Under the pieces are notes generated by a model, which saw only the letters and a program-made list of their open reading frames with translations, ran no database searches and was not told the DNA's origin. 63,415 bases of DNA from a bacterium (lineage in GTDB: Bacteria; UBP15; UBA6099). The position numbers and the translations under genes were made by a program. This document shows positions 52,266 to 61,423 of the stretch, piece by piece (position 1 is the first letter of the stretch; each line of letters opens with the position of its first letter). The DNA lies in the NCBI GenBank assembly GCA_029564595.1, contig JAKQPS010000050.1, positions 1 through 63,415 on the forward strand, in the 5' to 3' direction.

Positions 52266-52330
52266 GCGGGTCATGTGTTTTGTTATCATACAAACCATTA
52301 TCTCAAACAAATACTATATAGGAGGACGGC

Positions 52331-52810
52331 ATGTACAAATGCGGCGATAAGATTCTGCATCCTTTGCACGGAGTGGGCGTGGTAGAGTCCATTCAGGACC
52401 AAGAAGTGCTGGGAATGACCAAGAAATACTATATAGTTAACCTGACGATGAAAAAAATGACGGTCATGATCCCGATGGAGAGTTGCGAAGAGATAGGTGT
52501 AAGGAAGATTATCAAAACGCAGGTGATAGACGAAGTGCTGGACGGGCTGAAGTGCAAAAAGACATCCGACATGCCGTCGAACTGGAACAGGAGATACAAA
52601 CATAATCTGGACAAGATACGGACGGGAGACGTTCACGAGGTGGCGGACGTGCTCCGAAATCTGTATATCAAAGACAAGAGAAAAGGGTTGTCCATGGGCG
52701 AGAAGAAGATGATGGACAACGCGATGAACCTGATAGTCGGCGAGATAGTATGCGCCAAGAAGATGACGATGGAAAAGGCGAAAGCCTGTGTGATGGAAGC
52801 GTTGCACTGA
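52331..52810 (+). CDS. CarD/CdnL-family RNA polymerase-binding transcription regulator
   Basis: A 159-residue protein. The N-terminal Tudor-like RNA-polymerase-interacting domain (about 1-65) has GDKILHPLHGVGVVESIQDQ and KKYYIVNLTMKKMTVMIPME, as in CarD_CdnL_TRCF proteins. The all-helical C-terminal domain (about 70-159) binds promoter DNA and contains DIKDKRKGLSMGEKKMM-type sequence near residue 118. These proteins stabilise the open complex, especially at rRNA promoters. AGGAGG precedes the ATG by seven bases, and a strong bidirectional terminator follows. Confidence 0.93.
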   Translation: MYKCGDKILHPLHGVGVVESIQDQEVLGMTKKYYIVNLTMKKMTVMIPMESCEEIGVRKIIKTQVIDEVLDGLKCKKTSDMPSNWNRRYKHNLDKIRTGDVHEVADVLRNLYIKDKRKGLSMGEKKMMDNAMNLIVGEIVCAKKMTMEKAKACVMEALH

Positions 52811-52833
52811 CGCGACAGAAACGACAAGGAATT

Positions 52834-52862
52834 AAAAAAGCCCGCCGTCGCGGGCTTTTTTG
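52834..52862. terminator. Bidirectional intrinsic terminator between carD-like gene and rpsT
   Basis: AAGCCCGC and GCGGGCTT (8 bp, CGTC loop) are flanked by A and T runs, serving both convergent genes. Confidence 0.92.
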
Positions 52863-52924
52863 TTTCCGTTGATTTTTGTCCGCCGGAGAGCGAGCGATTC
52901 TGCCACTGGCGGGAAAGCTGCGGC

Positions 52925-53188
52925 TCAGCTCTTCTTGTTGAGCATCTTGACGAGGCGGGATTTCTTGCGGTCCGCCATGTTTTTGTGTACGACGCCCTTC
53001 TGGGCGGTTTTATCAAGGGCCTTGCAGGCATCTAGAACTGCGGTCTTCGCGGCTGCGGCGTCGCTGTCTGAGATGGCGGTTTCGGCTTTTTTGATAGCCG
53101 TGCGCATCTTGGACTTCTCTGCGCGGTTTCTCTCTCTTCTTTTCTCGTTCTGTCTCAGTCTTTTTTCCGCTGACTTTACATTCGGCAT
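52925..53188 (-). CDS. rpsT: 30S ribosomal protein S20
   Basis: An 87-residue, Lys/Arg/Ala-rich three-helix protein: MPNVKSAEKRLRQNEKRRER at the start, MRTAIKKAETAI in the middle and VVHKNMADRKKSRLVKML at the end, all diagnostic for S20. It binds the 5' domain of 16S rRNA. The start at 53188 follows GGGAGAAGG; the longer frame upstream is not translated S20. It is monocistronic with its own promoter. Confidence 0.96.
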   Translation of the reverse strand: MPNVKSAEKRLRQNEKRRERNRAEKSKMRTAIKKAETAISDSDAAAAKTAVLDACKALDKTAQKGVVHKNMADRKKSRLVKMLNKKS

Positions 53189-53250
53189 ATCCTTCTCCCA
53201 AAGCGTATCGCGTAATAAATTAAACAACCGGCGTCTGAGCCGGACGATAT

Positions 53251-53279
53251 AATATAGGACAGCTCCGAAATATAATCAA
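53251..53279 (-). promoter_or_regulatory. Sigma70-type promoter of rpsT
   Basis: On the minus strand TTGATT and TATATT are separated by 17 bases. The leader contains a CCGGC/GCCGG hairpin (about 53226-53242) that could be a site for autoregulation. Confidence 0.55.
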
Positions 53280-53387
53280 TAGGGGGCGGGGATATTTGTC
53301 TTGTGCCTACTCGCGCCCCATAGGCGGGGCAAGAAAGCGAAAAAAAGGATAAAAAAGAGAAAGCGGGGAAGAGCGGGCCGCCTGCTT

Positions 53388-53452
53388 CAGTTGGGGGAAA
53401 CCCTTTGTAAAGAGTTCTCTCCCACCCGCCTTTCCCAAACTGCTTTTCGGAT
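53388..53452 (+). repeat. 3'-end hairpin repeat, copy E
   Basis: CAGTTGGGGGAAACCCTTT forms an imperfect stem with AAAGAGTTCTCTCCC, followed by a CTTTCCCAAACTGCTTTTC segment. The order matches the copies near 2.1, 10.0 and 10.35 kb. It lies just 3' of the AT-rich membrane-protein gene. Nothing else is seen in the rest of 53280-53488. Confidence 0.5.
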
Positions 53453-53488
53453 GTTTTTGATGGCAGACGCCCAATTAATTGAAAAACA

Positions 53489-54271
53489 TCATGCGGCTGA
53501 CGCGTTTTCTCCGTTTTGTTGAATCGCCTTGTTGGCGATTGTGTACAGCAACATGTATGTGATCAGCGTTTTGACCGCGCTGTGAATGACCGAGATATTC
53601 AGATTGAGATTTTGAAAATATTCAATCGAGACGAACTTGCTCAGAAAATAATTCAACAATGTATAAAGAACCAATGAATAAAAGAAAAGCGACTTGGAAT
53701 TCTTTGCGAAATTCAATGAGTATGAGAAGTATAGTTGGATTTCGTTTTGACCTTCGCTGATCGTTACCGGTGAATTTTTCGAATGCAGACTGACGCACGA
53801 TATAGGGAACCAGATGTAATTCAAGAAATTAAAAGGCATTAGCAAGTAAAGTATGTATAAAGATATTTTGAATGTCGCATCAGCGTCCTTTGTCACGATG
53901 TGCGCCAAGTATAATAACAACGCGTTGAACGCGAAAAGGAATATTGTTAAAGGGATGTACATGTAGAATATGAAGCCTTTTAAGTATGAAACAAACCGGG
54001 AAAGATTTTTCGATATTTTTTGTCTATTGTCAATATTGACATATAAGGCGAATACCGCAAACAAATAGGTTAAATAAAATAGAAATCCGAATAAAAAGTA
54101 GATAATGGAATTGAATATATTGCGAATCTGAAAATAAAAATCAGGCGAATGCGCCAAAGTAATGTGGTTAAGCGCAAATATAATCGCAAGCGGGAAATAG
54201 CCGTGTCTTAGAGTCCATAACCATAATGCCTTCTGGTTTTGAAAAAACGTATTGAGCATGTTTGCGCGCAT
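53489..54271 (-). CDS. AT-rich six-helix membrane protein, unknown
   Basis: A 260-residue protein rich in Phe, Tyr, Leu, Ile and Asn with about six hydrophobic helices (near 24-42, 50-75, 95-120, 133-160, 190-210 and 225-248). I do not recognise a family. Base composition is far lower in G+C than all neighbours, including the intergenic bases to about 54420, which points to recent acquisition or a lineage-specific gene. There is no mobile-element hallmark at its edges. Confidence 0.65.
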   Translation of the reverse strand: MRANMLNTFFQNQKALWLWTLRHGYFPLAIIFALNHITLAHSPDFYFQIRNIFNSIIYFLFGFLFYLTYLFAVFALYVNIDNRQKISKNLSRFVSYLKGFIFYMYIPLTIFLFAFNALLLYLAHIVTKDADATFKISLYILYLLMPFNFLNYIWFPISCVSLHSKNSPVTISEGQNEIQLYFSYSLNFAKNSKSLFFYSLVLYTLLNYFLSKFVSIEYFQNLNLNISVIHSAVKTLITYMLLYTIANKAIQQNGENASAA

Positions 54272-54445
54272 AATTAAGCAGTAAAAGTAATTCTTTGATA
54301 ATTATAAGGATTTAGGCGAGGGTTTGGAAGAAAAAAGAAGGGAAGGCGGTGGAAGAGCGCTGATTATTTGTCGGCCAAGGAGATATTTGACCTTTGCGCG
54401 AGGTTAATGTTAGAATCATAAAACTTTAAAAATGAGAGGGACAAG

Positions 54446-56158
54446 ATGAGCGAACTTACCTGCGGAGAAATTCTGATAGAGAGTCTGGCCAATCAGGGAC
54501 CTGCCCCGGTGTTTTCGATACCGGACGGGACATACAACATTCTGTTCAAATGGGCGCACGACAACGCGGAAAAGAGAGGGATGACATTTGTCACTCCGAG
54601 GCACGAGGCGGCGGGAGTCCACATGGCGGACGCGTTCGCGCGCGTGACTGGGAGACCGGCGATAACTGTGCTCGGCGCGGGGCCGGGAGCGGCCAACGGT
54701 CTGGCGGGCGTCATCTGCGCTCACTGCGAAGACATCCCGATGATAGTGGTGTCCACGACGCGGAGAACGGACCTAATCTATCCGCCGAGGGGCGGGATGC
54801 AGGTTTTCGACCAGAAAGCGGTGTTTGAATCGGTCTGCAAATTCAACGCTCGCGTGACCAACGTCGAGCGGATTCCGGAACTGGTGGGGACGGCGTACCG
54901 CGAGGCTCTGACGGGGATTCCGGGGCCTGTCCACATTGAGATACCCGAAGATATCATGAACAAGAAGATAGACACGAAGGGGATAGAGTTTACGCCGAAG
55001 GTGGACGCGGGGGCGTTGCAGAGCGCGGGAGACGCGGGAGCGGTGGAGGAAGCGGCGAAGCTTCTGGTGGAGTCGGAAGAGCCGATGATACACGCCGGGG
55101 CGGCGGTTATCCGGAGCGGAGCGTGGGTGGAGCTGATAGAGTTGGCCGAGTATCTGGGGTGTCCGGTGACTACATCGCCGGGCGCGCGCGGCTCGATACC
55201 TGAGGATCATCCGAACAGCATCCACACGGCGTGCGGGATGGCGCGCGCGGCGCTTTCGCAGTCGAAGCTCGTGCTCGCGGTGGGCTGCAAATTCGGCGAA
55301 CTGGACTTCTTCGGAAAGGCTCCGCTCTGGGGGCCGACCGCGAATCAGAAACTTATTCACATTCATATATCTCCGGAGCGCGTGGGAGTGAACAGGAAGG
55401 CGGACGTTGCGATAGTCGGCTCGGCTCCCGTCGTGCTCAGGCAGTTGCTCGAGGCGGTGAAGTCGCTGACCCCGAAGCGCGAGCCGCACAAGAGGCTCAA
55501 ACAGTACCGCGACATCCAGAACATGTGGGAGCAGGGGCTGCGGGCGAAGGTGGAAAACACCGACGCGCCTATGGCCACCGGGCGTATGATTCTGGAAGCG
55601 CGCGGCTTCTTCCCGCGCGAGGCCATCGCGGTTATGGACGGCGGGAACACCAGCCTGTGGAGCACGCACTACAACAAGATACTTGGGCCGAGGCGTCTGA
55701 TGTGGACGTCCGAGTTCGGCCACCTCGGAACGGGCGTGCCGTTCGCGATAGGGGCCAAACTGGCGTCGCCGGACAGCCCGGTGTACCTGATAAGCGGAGA
55801 CGGGGCGTTCGGGTTCAACCTGATGGAGCTTGAGACGGCGCGCAGGATCGGGACGCCGTTCGTGGCTCTCGTGGCCGCCGATATCGCGTGGGGCATGGAG
55901 AAGACGGCTCAGCAGCGCTGCTTCGGCCACAGCGATTTCTACGTCAACTGCGACCATCATCCGGCCAGATACGACAAGATTGCGCAGGCGCTCGATTGTT
56001 TCGGCGCGTATGTGGAAACTGCGGATCAGTTGAAGACGGCGCTCAAGGAAGCGTCCGCCGCCAACGTTCCCGCCGTCATCCACGTGGCTGTCGACCCGGT
56101 TGCGAACGTGACTCCTCCGGGAGCCGAGCTTTGGGTCGGCTCGCACACGACGAAGTGA
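54446..56158 (+). CDS. Thiamine-diphosphate-dependent enzyme of the acetolactate synthase superfamily
   Basis: A 570-residue enzyme in the order PYR domain, central domain, PP domain. The catalytic Glu that activates the cofactor is present in FVTPRHEAAGVHMADAFARV (about 52). The PP domain has the GDG motif in YLISGDGAFGFNLMELETAR, but the Asn that normally ligands Mg2+ some 28 residues later (ND-AWG in relatives) reads AADIAWGM, with Ala. Gene context gives no pathway. It may be an oxalyl-CoA decarboxylase-, benzaldehyde lyase- or acetolactate synthase-like enzyme; the missing ligand makes activity uncertain. The ATG follows GAGAGG. Confidence 0.85.
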   Translation: MSELTCGEILIESLANQGPAPVFSIPDGTYNILFKWAHDNAEKRGMTFVTPRHEAAGVHMADAFARVTGRPAITVLGAGPGAANGLAGVICAHCEDIPMIVVSTTRRTDLIYPPRGGMQVFDQKAVFESVCKFNARVTNVERIPELVGTAYREALTGIPGPVHIEIPEDIMNKKIDTKGIEFTPKVDAGALQSAGDAGAVEEAAKLLVESEEPMIHAGAAVIRSGAWVELIELAEYLGCPVTTSPGARGSIPEDHPNSIHTACGMARAALSQSKLVLAVGCKFGELDFFGKAPLWGPTANQKLIHIHISPERVGVNRKADVAIVGSAPVVLRQLLEAVKSLTPKREPHKRLKQYRDIQNMWEQGLRAKVENTDAPMATGRMILEARGFFPREAIAVMDGGNTSLWSTHYNKILGPRRLMWTSEFGHLGTGVPFAIGAKLASPDSPVYLISGDGAFGFNLMELETARRIGTPFVALVAADIAWGMEKTAQQRCFGHSDFYVNCDHHPARYDKIAQALDCFGAYVETADQLKTALKEASAANVPAVIHVAVDPVANVTPPGAELWVGSHTTK

Positions 56159-56179
56159 CGAGACGCTAGGCCGTCCGCC

Positions 56180-56200
56180 GCAAATTTGTCGCAAATTTGC
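56180..56200. repeat. Tandem GCAAATTTG palindromes
   Basis: GCAAATTTG and GCAAATTTGC occur as two near-perfect palindromes in direct repeat, 11 bases apart, followed by CATATTTGC. They lie 40-60 bases upstream of the secreted-protein gene. One turn of DNA spacing suits a repressor site. Confidence 0.45.
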
Positions 56201-56240
56201 ATATTTGCCCGCGCCCGCGCGTGGCGCTAGACTATTCCCC

Positions 56241-57359
56241 ATGGTTCGCGATTTGATGAAAATAGCCGCGGCGATGGCGGTTGCCGCTTTGGTCTCGGCG
56301 GGGTCTTTGTGTCTTGCCTCCGATTTCGAATCAGACGATCTATCCTACATGTTCAGCGACGAGGTCTGCCTGAACGTGTGTTTCCCGCGCGCGCGCGACG
56401 GGTTGCTGACCTGCCAGCAGGACTGCAAGCCGGGGGAGAATTTCAAGCTGCCGCCGGGGACGGACTATCTTGTGAGGATGAATAGGGAGAGGACGCCGCC
56501 GCTGGCTTTGAAAGAGATGACGACCGATCCGGCTCCTCCGCGCGCGGGGCAGCCTGTGACGTTTAAGCTGTCGCCGGTTTCGGACGACGCGGACGACAAC
56601 GCCGCGCTGTCAGTCAAGCTTGTTCATTCGTTCGACGCTCCGGGCGGCTGGAAGTCGGTGTCGCCGGCGTTCGGAGTCAGCGGGGGAAAACCGGGATGGA
56701 CGGCGGTTCTTGACGCTCCGCCGGGAGCGCGCTCGGTCTTCGCCGCCGTAAGGATGGGCGATGTCAGGGGAGACACTTACATAGAGGCTCCGTGCGCGGT
56801 CGCCGCGTCCGCTCCGGATTCGCCGTGCTGGTTTCCGCTGTCTGACTCAGACAGCTACGAGGGCGTCAAAGACGTTTTTGTGGACCCCTCTCTGGACCTG
56901 CTGGGCGGGTCGTTCGGGATGGACGAAGGGCGTTATTATTTCAAACTTAGAGCGAGAGCGGACATCTCGCCGGGGAAAGCGCAGCCGCGAAGCGCGTATT
57001 ACTACATGCTGGGATTGTACGATTCAGGCCGCCCGGCGGGAGAGGACTTGTACCACCGAATGCTCCTCGTGTATTACTCTCCTTACATGCTGGATGTGGG
57101 CCGGACGGATTGCCGGCTGAAGATGAGGCTGGGACCGCGGTGGATAAGCGACGCGGGCGCGGTTTCCTGCTCGACGGACGGCAAAGAGCTGACAATCTCG
57201 TTGAAGCGGGGCGCGCTCGGAAAACCGGTGGCGGGAATGATAACGGCGTTTTTCGCCAGCGGCATTTACTTCGACGACGAAACAGGAATCATCTCCGATT
57301 TTTCCCCGGCAACTACTATCCGAATCGACCGCGTCCCGTTCGAACTGGAATCGCGTTAA
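56241..57359 (+). CDS. Secreted protein of unknown function
   Basis: A 372-residue exported protein with a signal peptide (MKIAAAMAVAALVSAGSLCL) and a mature part rich in beta strands and cysteines (ECVCLNVCF-type pattern around CLNVC, CQQDC). A stretch near residues 85-175 (APPRAGQPVTFKLSPVSDDA) resembles an immunoglobulin-like fold. I do not recognise a family. The start at 56241 gives a short basic leader before the signal; ATG 56256 is an equally good alternative. Confidence 0.65.
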   Translation: MVRDLMKIAAAMAVAALVSAGSLCLASDFESDDLSYMFSDEVCLNVCFPRARDGLLTCQQDCKPGENFKLPPGTDYLVRMNRERTPPLALKEMTTDPAPPRAGQPVTFKLSPVSDDADDNAALSVKLVHSFDAPGGWKSVSPAFGVSGGKPGWTAVLDAPPGARSVFAAVRMGDVRGDTYIEAPCAVAASAPDSPCWFPLSDSDSYEGVKDVFVDPSLDLLGGSFGMDEGRYYFKLRARADISPGKAQPRSAYYYMLGLYDSGRPAGEDLYHRMLLVYYSPYMLDVGRTDCRLKMRLGPRWISDAGAVSCSTDGKELTISLKRGALGKPVAGMITAFFASGIYFDDETGIISDFSPATTIRIDRVPFELESR

Positions 57360-57386
57360 TAACCGCGTAAACGGTCTCCCAAGATA

Positions 57387-58904
57387 TCACCCCGTAAATA
57401 AGCTCTTGGTGGCGAACTGTGGGTCGCTGGTCATGCGGACGCCGAGCCGACGCAGGCCCGCCTCGTCTCCGGGGGTGGGGATGTGGGTCATGTGGACGTC
57501 GCATCCCCTGAGCCGCGTGAGCGTCTCCATCGCGTACTGCGCCGCCGGGTTGGATGTGGCCGAAATGGAAAGCGCGATAAGAGTCTCTTCGAGATCGAGG
57601 TTCATGGATTTCATGTTCATTACTTTGTGCTTTAGAGCGGCGATGGACTCGATGATGGCGGGAGGGAGAAGGGGCATGCGGTCGGGTATCTCGGCCATGA
57701 CTTTGATGGCGTTCATGACGAGGCTGGAGGCGGCGTGCATGAGGGGCGAGTTCTTGCCGGTGACTATCCGGCCGTCGTCCAGCTCGATGGCGGAGCCGCA
57801 GTAGATGCCCATGTAGCCTTTTCCGCAGGATTCGGCGGCGGAGGCGGCGGCGCGGGCAGGCGCGACCACAAGCCTGTCTTCCGGCGACGCCCCTATCTCC
57901 TTCATCAGCAACTCGGCCCGCTCGACGGTGTCGCGCGTGGCGTACCCCACCGCGTATTCGCATGAATACTGAAAATATCTCCTGATGATTTCCTGTTTGG
58001 CGGCGTCGCGCACCGCCTCGTCGTCGATGATGCCGAAGCCGACCCGGTTGACTCCCATATCGGTCGGGGAAGAGTAGCACGAGCCGCCGTCCATGACTTT
58101 GTCGAGTATGCGCTTGAGCGCCGGGAACGCCTGAATGTCCCGGTTGTAGTTGACGGAAATCTCGTTGTGGGCTTCGAGGTGGAACTGGTCTATCTGATTG
58201 ACGTCCTTGAGGTCGGCGGTGGCGGCCTCGTAGGCGACATTGACGGGGTGTTTGATGGGGATGTTCCAGACGGGGAAAGTCTCGAACTTTGCGTATCCGG
58301 CGCGGACGCCTCGCTTGTGTTCGTGGTAAATCTGGCTGAGGCAGGTGGCTAGTTTGCCGCTGCCGGGGCCGGGGCCGGTGACTACCACCAGAGGCTTGGT
58401 CGTCTCGATGAACGCGTTCGCTCCGTAGCCTTCGTCGCTTACGATGACGTCCACGTTGGTCGGGTATCCTTTTGTGAACTTGTGGGTGTGGACGCGGATG
58501 CCCCGGCGTTCGAGCTTGTCCTTGAACTGAGCGGCGGAGGGTTGTTCCTCGTAACGGGTGATGACCACCGCGCTGACCTCGACTCCCCACTCCCGCAGGT
58601 CGTCGATGAGTTTCATGGCGTCGGAGTCGTAAGTGATGCCGAAGTCCGCGCGCATCTTCTTCCGCTCGATGTCTCCCGCGTAGATGCAGAGAATCAGATC
58701 CGCGTTGTCCTTGAGTTTTTGCAGCAGGCGCATCTTCACGTTCGGGTCGAATCCGGGGAGCACGCGGGCGGCGTGATAGTCGTACAGGATTTTGCCCCCG
58801 AATTCCAGATAGAGCTTGTTGCCGAAACGCTCCATCCTCTTGAGAATCGACTCGCTCTGTTCCTTCAGATACTTCTCATTGTCAAATCCGACCTTCCTAT
58901 TCAT
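57387..58904 (-). CDS. DUF1846 family protein
   Basis: A 505-residue cytoplasmic protein matching DUF1846 along its whole length: MNRKVGFDNEKYLKEQS at the start, EFGGKILYDYHAARVLPGFD, VVVTGPGPGSGKLATCLSQ (a P-loop-like segment near residue 178) and HIPTPGDEAGLRRLGV near the end. The function of the family is not established; the GPGSGK motif suggests nucleotide binding. It is a single gene, 50-60 bases from both neighbours. Confidence 0.9.
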   Translation of the reverse strand: MNRKVGFDNEKYLKEQSESILKRMERFGNKLYLEFGGKILYDYHAARVLPGFDPNVKMRLLQKLKDNADLILCIYAGDIERKKMRADFGITYDSDAMKLIDDLREWGVEVSAVVITRYEEQPSAAQFKDKLERRGIRVHTHKFTKGYPTNVDVIVSDEGYGANAFIETTKPLVVVTGPGPGSGKLATCLSQIYHEHKRGVRAGYAKFETFPVWNIPIKHPVNVAYEAATADLKDVNQIDQFHLEAHNEISVNYNRDIQAFPALKRILDKVMDGGSCYSSPTDMGVNRVGFGIIDDEAVRDAAKQEIIRRYFQYSCEYAVGYATRDTVERAELLMKEIGASPEDRLVVAPARAAASAAESCGKGYMGIYCGSAIELDDGRIVTGKNSPLMHAASSLVMNAIKVMAEIPDRMPLLPPAIIESIAALKHKVMNMKSMNLDLEETLIALSISATSNPAAQYAMETLTRLRGCDVHMTHIPTPGDEAGLRRLGVRMTSDPQFATKSLFTG

Positions 58905-59014
58905 TAGCGGCGACCGTCCTTAGTAGTAGTGAAAACCAGATAATATAACGAGGCCGGAAATACGGCAACATGTTTCGTGGAATCGGGCCGGGCCGGGCGG
59001 CGGCGCGGCGGAGG

Positions 59015-60334
59015 TCACACCGGGATTGTTTCCACGCCCATTGTGTATTTTTTCAGCGCGTCGGGCACCCGGATGCATTTGGCGTCCGGGTCGTAATGAT
59101 TCTCGGCGATGGCGCAGATTGTCCTCTGCACGGCGGCGGCCGTCGCGTACAGGTTGCGCGTCAGGATTTTCTTTTTCTTCTCAGTTTTGTAGCGGATCAT
59201 CAATTTCTCAGAGACCCAAGTTCCTACGGTGGCGATGGAGTGAGTTTCGCGAAATCTGGCCTGTCCGGGCATCCAAGTCTCGATGTCGATTTGCTTGAGG
59301 GCGCGTTTGTCCATGTCGCCGGCGGCGAGCATGACCGATCTATTTGGGAGACCGAGCGAGTCAAGGAAGTCGCAGACGTCGACGGCCATCCTGTCGAGTT
59401 CGGCGAAGTCTTCTCCCTCTTTGACGATGGAGTGAAGCTCGACTTTGTGGAACTGTTTGACTCTGAAGATTCCGAGGGTGTCCTTGCCGTGGGAGCCTGC
59501 CTCCCGCCTGAAGCACGGGGACCACGCGAGTATCCTCATCGGAAGGCTTTCCTCGTCCAAGATGCTGTCTTCGTAGTACGCGATGATGGAGTGCTCGGAG
59601 GACGGGATCAGCAGAAGGTTGTCTTTTTCCACCTCGAAGATGGTGTCTTGGAACGCCTCGAAATATGTGATGCGCTCCTCGACGTCTTTGCGCATCATGT
59701 AAGGGGTTATCATGATTTTATCGGAGTAGCCCTTGTTTCTGAAGAACTCGACGGTGTACATGCCGAGAGCGAGGTCGAGTATGGCCAGCTCGTCGAACTC
59801 GTAGTAGAAGCGGGAGGACGAAACTTTGCCTGCGGTCTCCTGATCGATGTATCTGCCGACGAGGTTGTAGTGGTGGAAAGGCTCATGGGCGACGGTCTTG
59901 GAGGGGGCGCCGGGATAGATCGAGGCGAACTCGGCGGCGTCTTTCTCGGACACTGCCGGAGTTCCTCTGTAGCCTATTACTTGGGCGTCCTGTTCTCCGC
60001 CGTCAGGCACGCCGTCGGCTATCATGTTCGGCAGCATGACTTCCATTCGGGCCACTTCGTCGGCGAGTTCTTTTTCCTGTTGTTCGCCCGCCTTGATTTT
60101 CTCTTTGATTTCCTGCGACTTCTCGATGAGGGATTTGTCGCGGGTCTTTTCAAACTCCTTGCTTATGGAGTTCACCTCGCGGCGCAGGTCTTCCATCTCG
60201 ATGGAGCGCTGCTTCCACTGTTCGTACAACTTGAGGCCGTCATCGAATTTTTCGATGATGGGGCCGGCGTTTTTGCGCCTCAATATCTCGCGGTAAGCGT
60301 CCGCGTTTTCAACAAGGTCTCTGATTTTCGGCAT
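59015..60334 (-). CDS. serS: Seryl-tRNA synthetase
   Basis: A 439-residue class II synthetase. The N-terminal coiled coil (about 30-105, with EMEDLRREVNSISKEFEK) binds tRNA(Ser). The catalytic core has LLLIPSSEHSIIAYY (serine-binding TAE-like motif), motif 2 in SPCFRREAGSHGKDTLGIFR followed by VKQFHKVE, and motif 3 in NLYATAAAVQRTICAIAENH. Motif 2 has KDTLG where most have RDTRG, and motif 3 differs from the usual NGSGLAVGR, so it is a divergent subtype, but the catalytic Arg residues are present. Confidence 0.93.
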   Translation of the reverse strand: MPKIRDLVENADAYREILRRKNAGPIIEKFDDGLKLYEQWKQRSIEMEDLRREVNSISKEFEKTRDKSLIEKSQEIKEKIKAGEQQEKELADEVARMEVMLPNMIADGVPDGGEQDAQVIGYRGTPAVSEKDAAEFASIYPGAPSKTVAHEPFHHYNLVGRYIDQETAGKVSSSRFYYEFDELAILDLALGMYTVEFFRNKGYSDKIMITPYMMRKDVEERITYFEAFQDTIFEVEKDNLLLIPSSEHSIIAYYEDSILDEESLPMRILAWSPCFRREAGSHGKDTLGIFRVKQFHKVELHSIVKEGEDFAELDRMAVDVCDFLDSLGLPNRSVMLAAGDMDKRALKQIDIETWMPGQARFRETHSIATVGTWVSEKLMIRYKTEKKKKILTRNLYATAAAVQRTICAIAENHYDPDAKCIRVPDALKKYTMGVETIPV

Positions 60335-60502
60335 GGCGGTTCTCTCTTTTCAATAAAGTCACAACAAAAGGAATATACGAGCGGCAAAAAGCGTTGTCAA
60401 CAGCCGGGGCGGCCGGGGCGCGCCGCGAGCGGGCGCGGAAAACGGGCGGGAGCGCGGAGCCGCGACGCGCGTGTTTGCCATGCGGCAACTTTGCGCGTTT
60501 CT

Positions 60503-60982
60503 TCAGGCGTGCGGGAAACCTAGCTGGCGCAGCGCCTCGAAGACCGCTATGCCCGTGGCTGTGGCTAGGTTGAGGCTGCGGACGGCGGACGCGTCGATTG
60601 GGATTCTGAAACAGGATTCCTGCGCGCTGGCGGTGAGTTCGGGGGGCAGCCCTTTGGTTTCCGACCCGAACACGAGGAAGTCTCCTTCGGCGTATTTGGC
60701 CTCGGTGTAGAGGCGCGACGCGGATTTGGAGAAGAAGAGAAATCTGGCGTTCGGGAACTCCGCGCGGAGGTCGTCGAAGCTCTTGTGGCGGCGCGTGTCG
60801 ACATGTTCCCAGTAGTCGAGGCCGGCGCGGCGCACTGCCCGGTCGTCTATCCTGAATCCCAGCCTGCCGACCAGATGCAAGGTGACGCCGGTGGCGGCGC
60901 ACAGTCTGGCCGTGCTCCCCGTGTTCTGCGGTATCTCCGGGTTCACGTACACGATGTTGAGCGGCGGCCTCTCGTTCTGCAT
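60503..60982 (-). CDS. trmL: tRNA (cytidine(34)-2'-O)-methyltransferase
   Basis: A 159-residue SPOUT-family methyltransferase with the trefoil-knot motifs: IVYVNPEIPQNTGSTARLCA at the N-terminus, FLVFGSETKGLP in the middle and IPIDASAVRSLNLATATGIA at the end. It methylates the wobble nucleotide of tRNA(Leu). The start at 60982 gives the standard family N-terminus with TAAAGG upstream. It is the last GC-rich gene before the AT-rich end of the window. Confidence 0.93.
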   Translation of the reverse strand: MQNERPPLNIVYVNPEIPQNTGSTARLCAATGVTLHLVGRLGFRIDDRAVRRAGLDYWEHVDTRRHKSFDDLRAEFPNARFLFFSKSASRLYTEAKYAEGDFLVFGSETKGLPPELTASAQESCFRIPIDASAVRSLNLATATGIAVFEALRQLGFPHA

Positions 60983-61423
60983 GGCCTTTATTCTACAACT
61001 TTCCTCCGCCGATTGCGCGCAACGCCCGGCGAATGTTTCATCGGCGGCGTCCGTCATGTCCCTGCGGTTTTTTGTTCGAAGTCGATGTCATTGTTAAGAA
61101 TAATGGAATAAATGTAAATCAGATTTAATAAAATGCAAAAATAAAAACAAATTATATGATTGTGATTTAATGTTATTTGTTGTGATATAAGACTGTGATG
61201 GTTTTTATACTGTCTGGAATGAATACTAATTTGTTAAAACAACATGAACCTTAATCTCCATGCAAAATATTTTTATATTATATTTGAAACGAAATTCGTC
61301 ATTGGTGTAAAATTACCTAAAGGCCTTTTTGGCATTTTTTTATTGCATACGTTTTTTAGATATGCTCGTTGCGCTTAGACAAGACTTGCGAAATAGCGAT
61401 GTCGGCTATAAAAACCGCAGATC
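60983..61423. other. Intergenic region, AT-rich from about 61085
   Basis: From about 61085 the sequence becomes very AT-rich and stays so to 63060. No gene, tRNA or clear promoter is seen before 61424, although scattered TATA-like hexamers are unavoidable in such sequence. Confidence 0.5.

Noticed and set aside
52129-52350. A 73-codon frame before the CarD-like gene
   Set aside because: It contains the carD promoter and its end overlaps the CarD start; no similarity or ribosome site.
53301-53522. A 73-codon plus-strand frame
   Set aside because: It covers a hairpin repeat and begins in low-complexity Lys/Arg sequence.
54773-56242. A 489-codon minus-strand frame opposite the thiamine enzyme
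   Set aside because: Shadow of the conserved plus-strand gene; the product is Arg/His-rich with no domain.
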